DNA of 64,000 nucleotides from Gloeopeniophorella convolvens (Eukaryota; Basidiomycota; Agaricomycetes; Russulales): positions 52,315-116,314 of the forward strand of contig WTXD01000073.1 of NCBI GenBank assembly GCA_022496205.1, read 5' to 3'. A program made the translations under genes and the position numbers. This document shows, piece by piece, positions 22,394-32,491 of this stretch; position 1 is the first letter of the stretch, and each line of letters starts with the position of its first letter. The notes beneath the pieces were generated by a model, which saw only the letters and a list, made by a program, of their open reading frames with translations, did not search any database and was not told the origin of the DNA.

Positions 22394-24844
22394 TCACCGC
22401 CACACGTATGGTTCTGGTGCACCGCGGCCTGCGAGCACCATCTCATCCGCAATCTCATCGGTCACCAGCCGCTTGTACGTCCGGATTGTCTCACCAAATT
22501 CCGAAATATCGTACACGCGGAACCTCCGGTCGAACCTGTGAAAGCGTACAATCGGGTTCAGGGAAGAACACGGGCTACAAACCAACTACGCACCCAATCT
22601 TGCCGTATCCAGCGAAAGACCTGGAGAACCACATAGCGTGAATAAAGACGAGAATCGTTCAATCAACACATGTTACGTACCCGCCGCCGCCAAAGCAGAG
22701 CCATACGCCCTTCACGCGTCTGCAGTTATCTGTAACTAAAAAAGAAAAGTATCAGAATGAACTTCTCGCATGAGACGACGCGCGGCTTTACTGTGACAAT
22801 GCCCGTTGCCTACCACTTTCACCTCAGGTACACCGCCTGCACCGCGATGCGGTGTCTCAAGAGCATGCAGCAGACCCTTTTCGAAAAACCCGTCGTTCTT
22901 CTTCCCTGAACCGGGCTCTTCAAGATCGGACGAACCAACGTCTAGCGGGCGCCCCGTGCGAGGGTCAACATCCGCCTTCCCATACGATTCTTGTCTGTAT
23001 CCGATCCTGTAGGCAGTTTGCTAGGAGGTGGGAGGGGAAGGCTCACAGTGGGATATGGAAGAACATAAGGGCGCTCGGTTTGGCAAGCTTACGCTGCGCT
23101 GGCGTGTGCTGCTGGCGATCCCATACATCGCCTAGGTCCTTCGTGCCATCCGGGGTAAATGGCCGTTCGATAGGCTTGATGGATCCTGCGCGTACCGAAA
23201 AACTTAGCCCGAGCTCAGCAATATGCCACAAAGGAAGGAGCTACGCGCCTGACTCCTGGAGGAACCAATCAATCTGGTCCTGGTGAATATAGTCGTACTC
23301 CGTGGGCCGTAGGAAGCCAAACCAGTCAATCATACCGGCCGCATATGCTCCAGAGTCGAGAAAATACAGCGTGAGGAGGTGTGTCTTGCTCGCATCCGGG
23401 CTCCACACCTTGAGCACATAATTACCGACGCCATGGATGTCCTCGGGCCCGGCCTGCACGAGGCTGTATGGGAGACCTTGCATGAGCCGCACCTGGTCGC
23501 GTCGCGTGCCAGACTCGCGTGCATCCTCGTCGTCGTGGTTTCCGAACACAGCTGCCCACGGAATGCGCCGCGCGATAACAGGCGCAGCGAACTTGGCAAG
23601 CACTGATGCTGCGTCCCAGGTCGTACCCTGACCGTTCAATTGATCGCCCGTGAAGACAACCAGGTCGGGTCGCTCTGCATCGAGGACGCGCTGAACGAGC
23701 GACTCGGTGGATGCATACGCGCCGCCTTCACATGGGGACGATGGGTCCCGGCACGGCCCCGCGCCCACAGAGAAGTGGAGATCAGCGATTTGCAGGATCT
23801 TGAAGCGTCCATCACGCGAAAAGTGCAGGGCCGGGGCACGTGGTGGTGCTGGGGTGGATCAGCGACGAAAATCATATACGGTGGAGGACCACTACGCACG
23901 TTTCACCCCACGCCGGATGGTGATAGACACGCTCTCGCTGCGCCCGGACTTCTCTGTGGTTGCCGGTGATAGCTTCTCGAATCCATACCACGGATCGCCA
24001 TCGCCATAGACAACGTCCATCTCCGTGATCAGAGTTGTCCGACCATCTGACGACAGATCCCGCAGTGTCTTGTCCCTCCGGAACCAGAGGAAAAGAGCCG
24101 GAGCCCTAATGACGCCGTCTCGTAGCGAGCGCGACGCCTTCGTCCAGCCATCGCCTGATGGTGTCTTGCCGGCAGGGAGTAGCTGTATGTCCAAAACAAG
24201 CGGTACATCCATGCGACGGGTACGCCGGTAGTACAGCAGCTGCTTCACGTTAGGTTCCTAGGCGCACGGAATACGCCAGAGGCCGCTCACCAGGTGCCAC
24301 ATCCCACCCTGGAGATTGAGGTCGCGCGGAACGCGCACCCACTTCCCCTTGAGGGCGTCGTCTGACGCGGACGAGGATGGCGCACACATATCAATCATAC
24401 TCAGGTCGAACATGCACCGCATAACAGCTATCTCGGACACTAAGGGGCTAACGTCAGCTGTAGCCGTGTGTGGTAAGGGAGAAGTGACTTACATCCCGTA
24501 TCATGAGGAAGCATAGGTGCCCATACATCCAGTGGAAGGCTTGCGGTATCGATGGAGGTTGTCGGGGAGGTAACATTCCACCAGTCGACGTCGTGATTGC
24601 CCGATGGTTGGGCGCCGCCACCTTCCTCGTCCAGACTTGGTGAGTCACCGGGTCGACTAGAGGTCGATAAAGGTGAAATAATATCCCAGGATTGCCAACC
24701 CAGGCGTTGGATGTCGCCAGGCCCGCGGGTAGGTTGATAAAGAACGAAAAAGAAGGTGAGGAGACATGAGAATGCGATGATGGTGGTGGTCGGGACAAAG
24801 ATGGAACGCAGGAAGCGCGTGAAGCGTCCAATGGTTATCGCCAT
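22394..24844 (-). CDS. DCR2-like calcineurin-type phosphoesterase, membrane-anchored
   Basis: Nine exons on the minus strand: 24844-24493, 24439-24291, 24239-23900, 23848-23249, 23185-23047, 23006-22792, 22735-22681, 22620-22594 and 22535-22394 (672 aa, all phases agree). A short signal-anchor helix (about residues 21-36, TIIAFSCLLTFFFVLY) is followed by a beta-rich middle and a metallophosphatase domain with the ordered metal-binding motifs ILQIADLHFS, VVFTGDQLNG, FGNHDDED, MFFHIP and VVGNGHCH. This is the yeast Dcr2 architecture (phosphatase acting on the cell cycle and Ire1). Function here is by homology. The intron after exon 4 uses a GC donor (TCAG|GCGCGT to CGCAG). A GT at the next position would break the frame before SIKPIERPFTPDG. 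Intron 2 contains CTAAC 10 bp before the CAG acceptor. Confidence 0.9.
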
Positions 24845-25207
24845 GGGGGCAAAAGGGCAGATTGTGCCCTACTAGCTGTGGCAAAGGGTGCACGTCAAGG
24901 GTATACACTCGGGCTGAGCGCCAGCGGTATTACCCGCCGCTGCGACACATTCCCTGGCCTGGATTGTCCATATGTATCACGTGTGACATGTGACAACGAA
25001 CACTCCCGAGCCTGCCCAAGCTGGCCGCCTTCAATTCATGCCCGAATCCATTGCAAGAGAAGGCGAGAGAGATCAATGATAATAATAATTGTTTGCAAGT
25101 GAGTACTAAGCTATTGATACAAAGAGCGATTCTCGAAACTGCCGCAATTCCAGTCTGCGTGCAGCATTCTTATAACTACGCGAATCATCAGAAGTATTGC
25201 CCAACAC
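24845..25207. other. Intergenic spacer
   Basis: Upstream DNA of the DCR2-like gene and 3' flank of the secreted-protein gene. No other feature is seen. Confidence 0.5.
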
Positions 25208-26850
25208 CTAATTGCTGCCATCGATGCCGCCGGTCGCACCAGTGGCAGCGATGCGTGCTTGTGCATCAGCCTTGGTCGTGCAGGTGATGCTAGTGCCCGC
25301 AGAGTTCACGAGAGGGAGCGCCTCGCAAGTGAGGGTAGCGCCACAAGAGGTCGTCACAAACTTGTTGCCCACGCACTGCGCAAATGCGTCCCTGATACAC
25401 GCCTGCTCACCGTCTGCAAAGATAATGGAGCGCTACTCAGCAGCTGCAGTAGGATAGCTGCACACAGACGCCACATACCAGTGCAGTCGTTGTCCGGAGA
25501 AAGGCTCTCAAACTGCTTGTTCAGGGCCTGAGCAGCCCTGCCGTTCTGGAGAGCGAAGCTCTTGGCACCAGGCTGAGTAGAGGTGACCACATCATCGTTT
25601 TCATCGGAATCGTCGTTGTCGTTTCCCACTGCGGGTACGGAAGAATTCGAGGGATCGTCATCGGTTGAGGTGCCGTTACTATCTCCAGTAATGCCCCCAG
25701 TAGCACCAGTCGCCGCGATGCGCGCAGCAGCATCGGCCTCAGTGGTACAAGTGATGCTGGTACCGCGGGAGTTCACCAGAGGAAGTGCTTCGCACACGAG
25801 GCTTGACCCACAGGATGTCGTGACGAACTTGCCTTGAACGCACTGGGCAAAGGAACCGCCAAGACATGCCTCTTCCCCTTCTGCACAAACAAGAATGAGT
25901 GAAGACAATGACAAGCACGATGCGGGTGCCCTACCATCACAATCGTTGTCCGCTGTCAATCCCTGAAATTTCTTGTTCAATGCTTGCGCGTCGTGGCCGT
26001 TCTCGATAGCGAAGCCAGTCGAGCCGGAAGACGGCGACGACGACGACGACGAAGAAGAAGAAGACGCGGCGGGGGGAGCTGTGGCCGAGGATTGAGGAGG
26101 AGCGGTGATACTGGAGGTCCCAGCGGGAGCAGAAGAGGACGCCTTGGTGCTGCCACTATCCGAGCCGGAGCCAGAAACCACGCCGGGAGATGAGACTTGA
26201 TCCACGAGCTGAGTGCCATCAGCGATAGGTCCACTAGTGTGCGCATTGCAGCTCCCAGAGGGGTTGAGGATGCCGGTGTGGCTGAATGGGATCGTGCCTT
26301 TGTCGCCCGCCTTGAGGCCGCCGGTGAAGTTTTCGGGATCCGCGCCTTGGAACTGGCACTGGAAAAGCCCGTTGAGCTCCGGATTGCGCGGCGCCTCCCC
26401 GCAGTACTGAACACTCAGACTGTCCGGCTGGGAGGATATCGGCGTTAGAACGTCAGATGCGGACACGAGTTGCCACGGCGCACCGTATTACGCGGCTGCT
26501 GGACCCAGATCTGCGCAAACTTGATCATATCCGCCGAATTGAGCTTTTTTGAGAGGTCCATCATGATGTCTGCGTTCTGCTGCTGATCACAGGGGCCAGC
26601 GGCAGCCAAGAGGGTACCGAACGCGTTCACAGCAATTTGGTTGCAATCTGCGCCACCTCCAGCAGCATCCTGCCATTGGCACAGGTAAGATTGGGCGCCG
26701 TTACATGAAAGGGTCACTTACACAAGCTGCCTCCCACTTGGTGGTAGAATCAGAGATCACCTGGGCGATGCGCTTGTGAAGGAGTGAGGGAGCCGCGGTC
26801 ACAGACCCCACGGCGGTGAGAGCGAGGGCAAGAGTGGAAAATTGGACCAT
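25208..26850 (-). CDS. Secreted protein with two CBM19-like cysteine repeats
   Basis: Exons are 26850-26722, 26669-26484, 26427-25935, 25880-25479 and 25413-25208 (471 aa). A signal peptide (residues 1-20, ending VGSVTAA) is followed by a Cys-containing helical module (FGTLLAAAGPCDQQQNAD, FQCQFQG), a long Ser/Ala/Pro linker and two tandem modules of about 110 residues. Each module has ALNKxF, DNDC, a short acidic GE(E/Q)AC box, FAQCVxxKFVTTSCG, CEALPLVNSxGTSITC and a C-terminal ARIAATGATGGI. The modules resemble carbohydrate-binding family 19 (chitin-binding) segments in fungal proteins. That assignment is moderate. Each module is cut by a phase-1 intron just before the GExAC box, so the duplication included the intron. 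The product is probably wall-associated or extracellular. Confidence 0.82.
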
Positions 26851-27678
26851 GATCTTTGTCAGACGATGGAATAACTCCTGAGAGTGAAAAGAGGGTAAGG
26901 AATGAGCGCAGCTCAAGATACGAAGCGACAAAAATCGAGGTACGTCGAGCACCGGGAGGGTCGGAAGGGGGGTGTTGGTAAGAGAGAACCGGTGCGGATG
27001 GGGGAACTTTATACAAAGTTTGGGCCCCGAGTACTTGCGGAAGTGGCTTCTGATACCACCGCCAGCACGGTTGCATTAGTAAATTGAGTGTCGCACATGG
27101 AGCCGGAAGAGAAATGCGAAGGACAATGCCGGAGTGCTATCCGCCCCCTCCGCAGCCTCACGACTGCGTCTTTGGTCAAAGTAGGGCGTCTTTGTGGCTC
27201 AACAAGGGAAGCCGGGCGGCGAGCTGGCGTCGCAGGGACAAATATGACAATTGTGGCGAAGCGGAAAGTGGAAGACAAAAGCGACACTGCCACACTCGGA
27301 CTCGGGGAAGAGAGGAAGTCAGCGCTTCAGCAATGTTGACAAGGCAACGGCCCGGCATCCTGGCTCCAATCCCCTGGCGCTCCAAGAAATCCGCGTTGTA
27401 GTACCTATCTGGGACACCTTTTATCTTCCTCTTGCGCGCCCGAGGTCAGGGGGCCTGGTGGAACAAAGATCGGGCAATCGGTAAGTCATGGACCGGGGAC
27501 GTTCATGTCTTTATTAAATGCTACTGTGGGGGTACAAGACACAAGATGAGGCTAAACTTTGAGACGGCAGTTCAGTAACCTCGTACTAGAAGAAGCATAT
27601 GATACAGTGTTACTTGGAGCTACACACTCGCCCGAAGTCGTACAACAGGCCGCGTTAAAAACTGTACAATCGCCCCCG
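26851..27678. other. Intergenic, promoter of secreted-protein gene
   Basis: Apart from the TATA box at 27008, no coding or repeat feature is seen. Confidence 0.55.
27008..27013 (-). promoter_or_regulatory. TATAAA box of secreted-protein gene
   Basis: TATAAA on the minus strand, 158 bp before the ATG at 26850. A strong TATA fits a highly expressed secreted product. Confidence 0.55.
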
Positions 27679-28931
27679 TTAAGAATCAAGTCGAAACCAC
27701 AGCGGAATCATCTTCCACATCCGCTCGCGTTCCTTCGAGGCCCACACCTCGAGTGCACGCGCACAGGCCCGGCACTCAGAGACATCAGCGCTCTTCAAGG
27801 CACCAAGCTCCTCTGCAACATAAAGGGGGTCTGCATAGCCACGCTCGCGGTCGCAGACATAATGCTGTGTCGCCAGCGCAACCAACTCGGCAAAGTCGCG
27901 TCTACATGCGCCAGGTGTAGTACACACGCTCACCGCTGGGGATGGTGCATGTGGATGGAGCGAGAACGCACCCTTGCGCGAGTGCGCGAGCGGTCCACGT
28001 CCCATACCATGTATCACCGCACTAACAGCGTGGGCAGAAGCCTCCTTGCCTAGTGCTAGCCTTCGCATGTCGTCGGCGGATAGAGTTACCCCGACGACTG
28101 CACCGCGGAAGCGCGACGGTTCATCGTCCATGGGCTCGAATATATGTGCATATGTGTATCGTGAGATGTCATAGAAAGCAGCGGGGAGGAGGCTTGGTGT
28201 ATTTGTCTCGCGGGCAAGGTTGATTATATCCTAATGTTATGAATGTCAATAAATGTTACTAGAACGTAATTGCGGCGTACGATAGGTGACGGGTAGAGGC
28301 TTGCACGTTCCGTAGGGCTCGCCAAGTCGTACGCGTGAGCCCTGTCTTCGCGCAAATCCCAGCCTTTGAGTGTCGTCGGCCATGCGATGTTCAGATGAAT
28401 AATCGCTTTAGAACGTAACGAGTCCATTGCGTATTTTGTGGACAATCGAAGAATCCCAGAAACAATGACGAAGTCGTCTTGATCGTTGTTGCCAAACTTT
28501 CTAGCCGCATTTCGGAGGTGTCAGAGGATAGGAGATGAAGCAGTGACGGAAAAAACGCACGGTCCATCATACAATGCGAGAAGTAGATTGGCTACATCCT
28601 CGGCAGAGTCATGCAACCGCACGATTGGACAATCTTCGTAAGTCTCTTCCGCAAGCGTAGCATGGGCCGTGGTGACTGTAGGTTGCGGAAGGGTGAACAT
28701 GTCGCGGAAGATGATGGAGCGGCGAGCGAGTTGAGATTTATGGACTCGGAAGAGGGTGCATTCTGCCTGAAGGACCACCGACCCGTCGCAGAACCAAAGG
28801 TCAGAGTGTTGTACAAGAGGTTGCAACATAGTCGTCGATGTGAGATTTTCTCGCACGACGCATCTTGAGGTTTCCAGCTCGGATGAGGGGTCCGGCGGGG
28901 GCGAAGGCTGGGGGTGTTGGTAGATAGACAT
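27679..28931 (-). CDS. BTB/POZ domain protein
   Basis: Exons are 28931-28561, 28500-28281 and 28230-27679 (380 aa, phases agree). The BTB fold begins near residue 38: HSDLWFCDGSVVLQAE, the conserved FRVHKSQLARRSIIFRDMF, then DSAEDVANLLLALYDGPKF, followed across the intron by GILRLSTKYAMDSLRSKAI. This is the expanded Agaricomycete BTB family, whose members are thought to act as protein-interaction or Cullin-3 adaptors. The rest is unassigned, with Cys-rich patches (CTTPGACRRDF, ECRACARALEVW). An in-frame GTG nine codons upstream is not used here because the first ATG is at 28931. It is divergent from DHODH with 379 bp between starts. Confidence 0.87.
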
Positions 28932-29310
28932 CAGGGCACGCGGCTGCTGCACCTCCACAGGGACTGTTTAAGTAAAAGGGCGGTACCGCTAGTCTTGACT
29001 GTCTTGCCGCCCTGCTGCCGTACTACACGCTAGGCGGGTCCAGGAAGCCGCCGTCCAGGGTGTGCCCTTGGGCTTTAGCTGAAGGAGAGTAGGAGATGGA
29101 CGAGGATGTGGCGGGAGTGCGTGTTGGCGCTGGGGCCATCATGTGTCTGAGCTGTGTTGCGGTTCGTCGCGGCTCTGTCGGAGTGCAAGCGCCGTCTGCA
29201 TCAGATGCCGCCTCTCGCTCCGGTGCTCCGACGACGCTCGCCGACACGTCCCTCGACGATTCCCGCCAACGCCAGCGTCGTCAACAGCGCTCTCAAATAA
29301 CCCTCGCTGC
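28932..29310. promoter_or_regulatory. Shared divergent promoter region, BTB and DHODH genes
   Basis: The only DNA between two divergent starts. No TATA box was recognised. It is GC-rich. Confidence 0.4.
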
Positions 29311-30986
29311 ATGGCCTCCCTTCGTCTCGCGACACGTCGCATCAGAATAGCGCCTCGTGCTTCACGCACCTTCGCATCGGCGGCTGAACCCGTTTCTTCC
29401 AACTTTCGCACAGCTGCCTATGTGACTCTCTTCGCACTCTCCACCGGCGTCGGGGCCGTCTACTACTTCGATTCTCGCGCTGCAATACACCGCTATTTGA
29501 TTTCCCCTGCCATTCGATATGGTCTTGACCCGGAAACGAGCCACAAGCTTGCAGTTCGCGTCCTCGAAACCGGATTAGGCCCGCGGGACATGTTCCCGGA
29601 TGACGAACGCCTGGAGACAGATGCAAGTATCAGCCTCACGGACTCACGAATAAAGCATCTCATGATATTCCATATAGCTCTGGGGCCAAACACTATCCAA
29701 CCCCATAGGCCTTGCAGCTGGATTTGACAAAAATGGCGAGGCTATTGACGGTACTTTGTTCCTCTGTCACTTCACGAGGCCCTACCGAACATACGTTGTA
29801 CTAGGGTTGTTCAATCTTGGCTTTGGTTGGGTAGAGATTGGGAGTGTTACACCGAACCCGCAGGTACGTTTCTCTAGGCATTAGTGGTTCGGCGCCCACA
29901 CGCTCACCCGGTGTACAGCCTGGTAATCCGCGCCCACGCGTCTTCCATTTGCCTGAGGACTCTGCTCTCATCAATCGCTACGGCTTCCCTTCGCAAGGGC
30001 ACGCCTCTGTCCTCTCGCGTCTACGCGCGCGCCTTCCCATGTTCCCCTCCGTTGCTGATGAAGGTGGACCTGCCTCCCTCCGCGACGGCCGACTACTCGC
30101 GGTTAACCTCGGAAAAAATAAAGAGAGTCCGCAAAATTCACCGGACGATTTCATTGCAGGTGTCCGTGCTTTTGCCGCCTACGCAGATGTATTGGTTGTC
30201 AACGTCTCAAGTCCTAATACACCCGGCCTGCGGTAAGCATAACACTGGGATCAAGCTTCTTGTTCTGATAGCTGTGATCCAGTGGGCTGCAGCAGAGAGA
30301 TCTATTAGAGAGCCTTCTTCGCGGCGTTGTTCAAGCTCGCGATGAGGTTGCGGCGCCGTCTTCGCGCCGACCCAAACTTGTCCTCAAAATCGCTCCCGAC
30401 CTTGATCCACATGGCCAAGATGACATTGCAGACGCAATTGGCTCAGTCCAGGGGATTGACGGTGTCATCGTTAGCAACACGACCATCCAGCGGCCTGCCA
30501 ATCTCCGCAGCCGTGCGTGTTCACCATCACTGCCTTGGTTCGCATCACTAACGCCCAGCAGTCAATCGTGTGGAAGCTGGCGGCCTTTCTGGTGCACCCC
30601 TGAAACCGCTGGCGCTTGATGCCGTCCGTGCCCTGCGCAGGTGCCTCTCTGCAGAGGTACCTATCATTGGGTGCGGTGGCATCGCCTCCGGCGCCGACGC
30701 TCTCGCCTTCGCTCGTGCCGGCGCCTCATGCGTGCAGGTATACACCGCATTCGGCTACGACGGCGCCGGTGCGTGTCGCCGCATCAAAGACGAGCTTGCA
30801 GAGGAGCTTGCGCGGGCGGGCACCACCTGGAGCGCAGTTGTCGAGCAAGCTGTACGCGAGAACGCCGCTGTGCCTCAATCCTCGGACAGCACGGGCGTGC
30901 GTAAGCTTGTGCGTCAGGCGGAAGAGCTTCAGGGCCTACTGAACGAGCTCGCGGAGCGGCTGAGCAGAGAAGCTGTATCTGTCTGA
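29311..30986 (+). CDS. Dihydroorotate dehydrogenase (quinone), mitochondrial, class 2
   Basis: Fourth step of pyrimidine synthesis: oxidises dihydroorotate to orotate with FMN and passes electrons to ubiquinone at the inner mitochondrial membrane. Exons are 29311-29622, 29678-29750, 29805-29863, 29919-30232, 30283-30512 and 30562-30986 (470 aa). The Arg-rich presequence ([19 protein letters not shown]) is followed by a membrane helix ([19 protein letters not shown]), then [50 protein letters not shown] (catalytic Ser region), [32 protein letters not shown] and YTAFGY. Intron 1 has a GC donor (GAT|GCAAGT to ATAG). A GT donor one base later would break the frame. The last intron ends CAGCAG, giving two acceptors that differ by one residue (Leu versus Pro-Val). 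Confidence 0.95.
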
Positions 30987-31859
30987 CTGACCGCGACGCC
31001 CGAGGAGGGGGCAAAGATAGAGTGTAGTCATTCATTGATGGTTGGAGCTACAAAGTCGACGCAATACGGATACGAATAATCAATAACATGCCCAGTGCAC
31101 CCCCTGGAATCCGCCCGTTCCTACTGATGTCGTCTACACCTAAACCGGGAAAGGCTGCGCATAATCGTTGAGGTTTGAGTTAAACTGAAGTCCGACGGTG
31201 TACCAGAGCTGCAGCTATGCAAGCGTCCAGTCGGAACCGAGCACAGAATGCTTCGCCACAGATAGCGTCGTCGTCGTTGTGGTCTTCATTGTGGTGCTGG
31301 AAACGCTCCGCCGCCTTGTGCCCGTGCACGGAACGATCAACGAGAACCCGGCGGGGAGGCCGCTGGACTCGCGCCGCAGTGCGGGCGTGCTACGTTTCCA
31401 AACAGCGACCAAGACACGTTTCAGAGACTTGCGGTGCCTCCAGGGAGGTTGAGTACAATGAAGGGACCTGTCAAGCGACACAAAGGTCAGACAATATCTA
31501 CGTAACATGAAAGAACGGTGCGGCATACTGCGTACTGCTGGGTTCACCGAGCCCTGAATGGGAAGGGCCATCTTGGTTCTTGCGGCGCGATCTGAAGGAG
31601 GAGAAACAAATGCGAAGGTCGTAACCGAACATTGTATTGTATTGATGGAAGTTCGCTGTTGGCAAGGGTCGGTGGTAGGAATTGCGAAGGCGCCAACGTT
31701 GAGTGGGGACGGAATCGACGTGCTAAGCCAACAACATTGCATCCCAGGGTTGTGGCGACTTATAAAACGGGATGGTGTCCCTGTAATATTGTCGGTGTTG
31801 CGAATTGTGGAGGGTGCTCAAGAGACACATAATAGAACAAAAGAACGCCCAGAGTCACA
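30987..31859. other. Intergenic, with a TATA box at 31761
   Basis: No recognised gene. TATAAAA at 31761-31767 lies 93 bp before the ATG of the small candidate gene. Confidence 0.5.
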
Positions 31860-32096
31860 ATGGCCTCCGAGTCCGAGTCGACGCGCAAATCACGCGCTAG
31901 GCTGGCGAGCTGGCCGCGTGCGTATGTAATATGTAATACTCGGACCCGCGCTTACACTGTGCCTGCCAGTGGCACTGCAGAGCCTCGTCTGGCGGGAGTG
32001 CCCCCGGGCTCCCGCTTGAACGGCAGATACTTAAGCGTCCGATTCGAGGTCCTGCTGAGCCAGGGGATCCGAAGTTGTACGTGCCGACTCTGCTAG
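31860..32096 (+). CDS. Small hypothetical protein (weak call)
   Basis: The ATG at 31860 has good context (CACAATGGCC) and a TATA box 93 bp upstream. A 48-nt in-frame intron (GTATGT at 31922 to CCAG at 31969, with CTTAC) is possible, giving 62 residues spliced or 78 unspliced. The start is basic and Ser-rich (ASESESTRKSRARLASWP). No family is recognised. It could be the 5' remnant of a decayed gene. Confidence 0.3.
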   Translation: MASESESTRKSRARLASWPRAYVICNTRTRAYTVPASGTAEPRLAGVPPGSRLNGRYLSVRFEVLLSQGIRSCTCRLC

Positions 32097-32491
32097 CGCT
32101 CATGGTCACTCCCACAATCCTTTACGTGTGCCCAGTACGGCGGAGATACTGACCGATCGCGAGTCAGACGATAGCACGCCACGTGGATGACTGCCTTCAC
32201 TTGACTCAGAGACTAGGTTACGGAGACCAGATGACGTTGCGTATCATGGTGCTCAACATACCAGGACGGTGTCTCGCCTCCGGGGCGAGGCCTTCCGTTG
32301 TACGCTCTCCATAGTTGCACGGTCGGAATACGCACTGGAATATAAACGATAAAGTAGCACGTAGTGACGGTATCGGACCATATGGAGATTGTGGGGGTGT
32401 CATGCTACGAAGAGATGGCGAATATGAAAGCGCAGGATAGATAAATTATGTAGTTTCAAACTTCAGACTTACAGAGTAGGCCGACACTCCC

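Noticed and set aside
23241..23249. GT donor at 23244-23243 for DCR2 intron 4
   Set aside because: It puts the next exon out of frame with every available AG before the conserved SIKPIERPF segment.
31215..31742. 175-residue minus-strand frame after DHODH
   Set aside because: Overlaps DNA with no coding bias and lacks motifs; likely chance.
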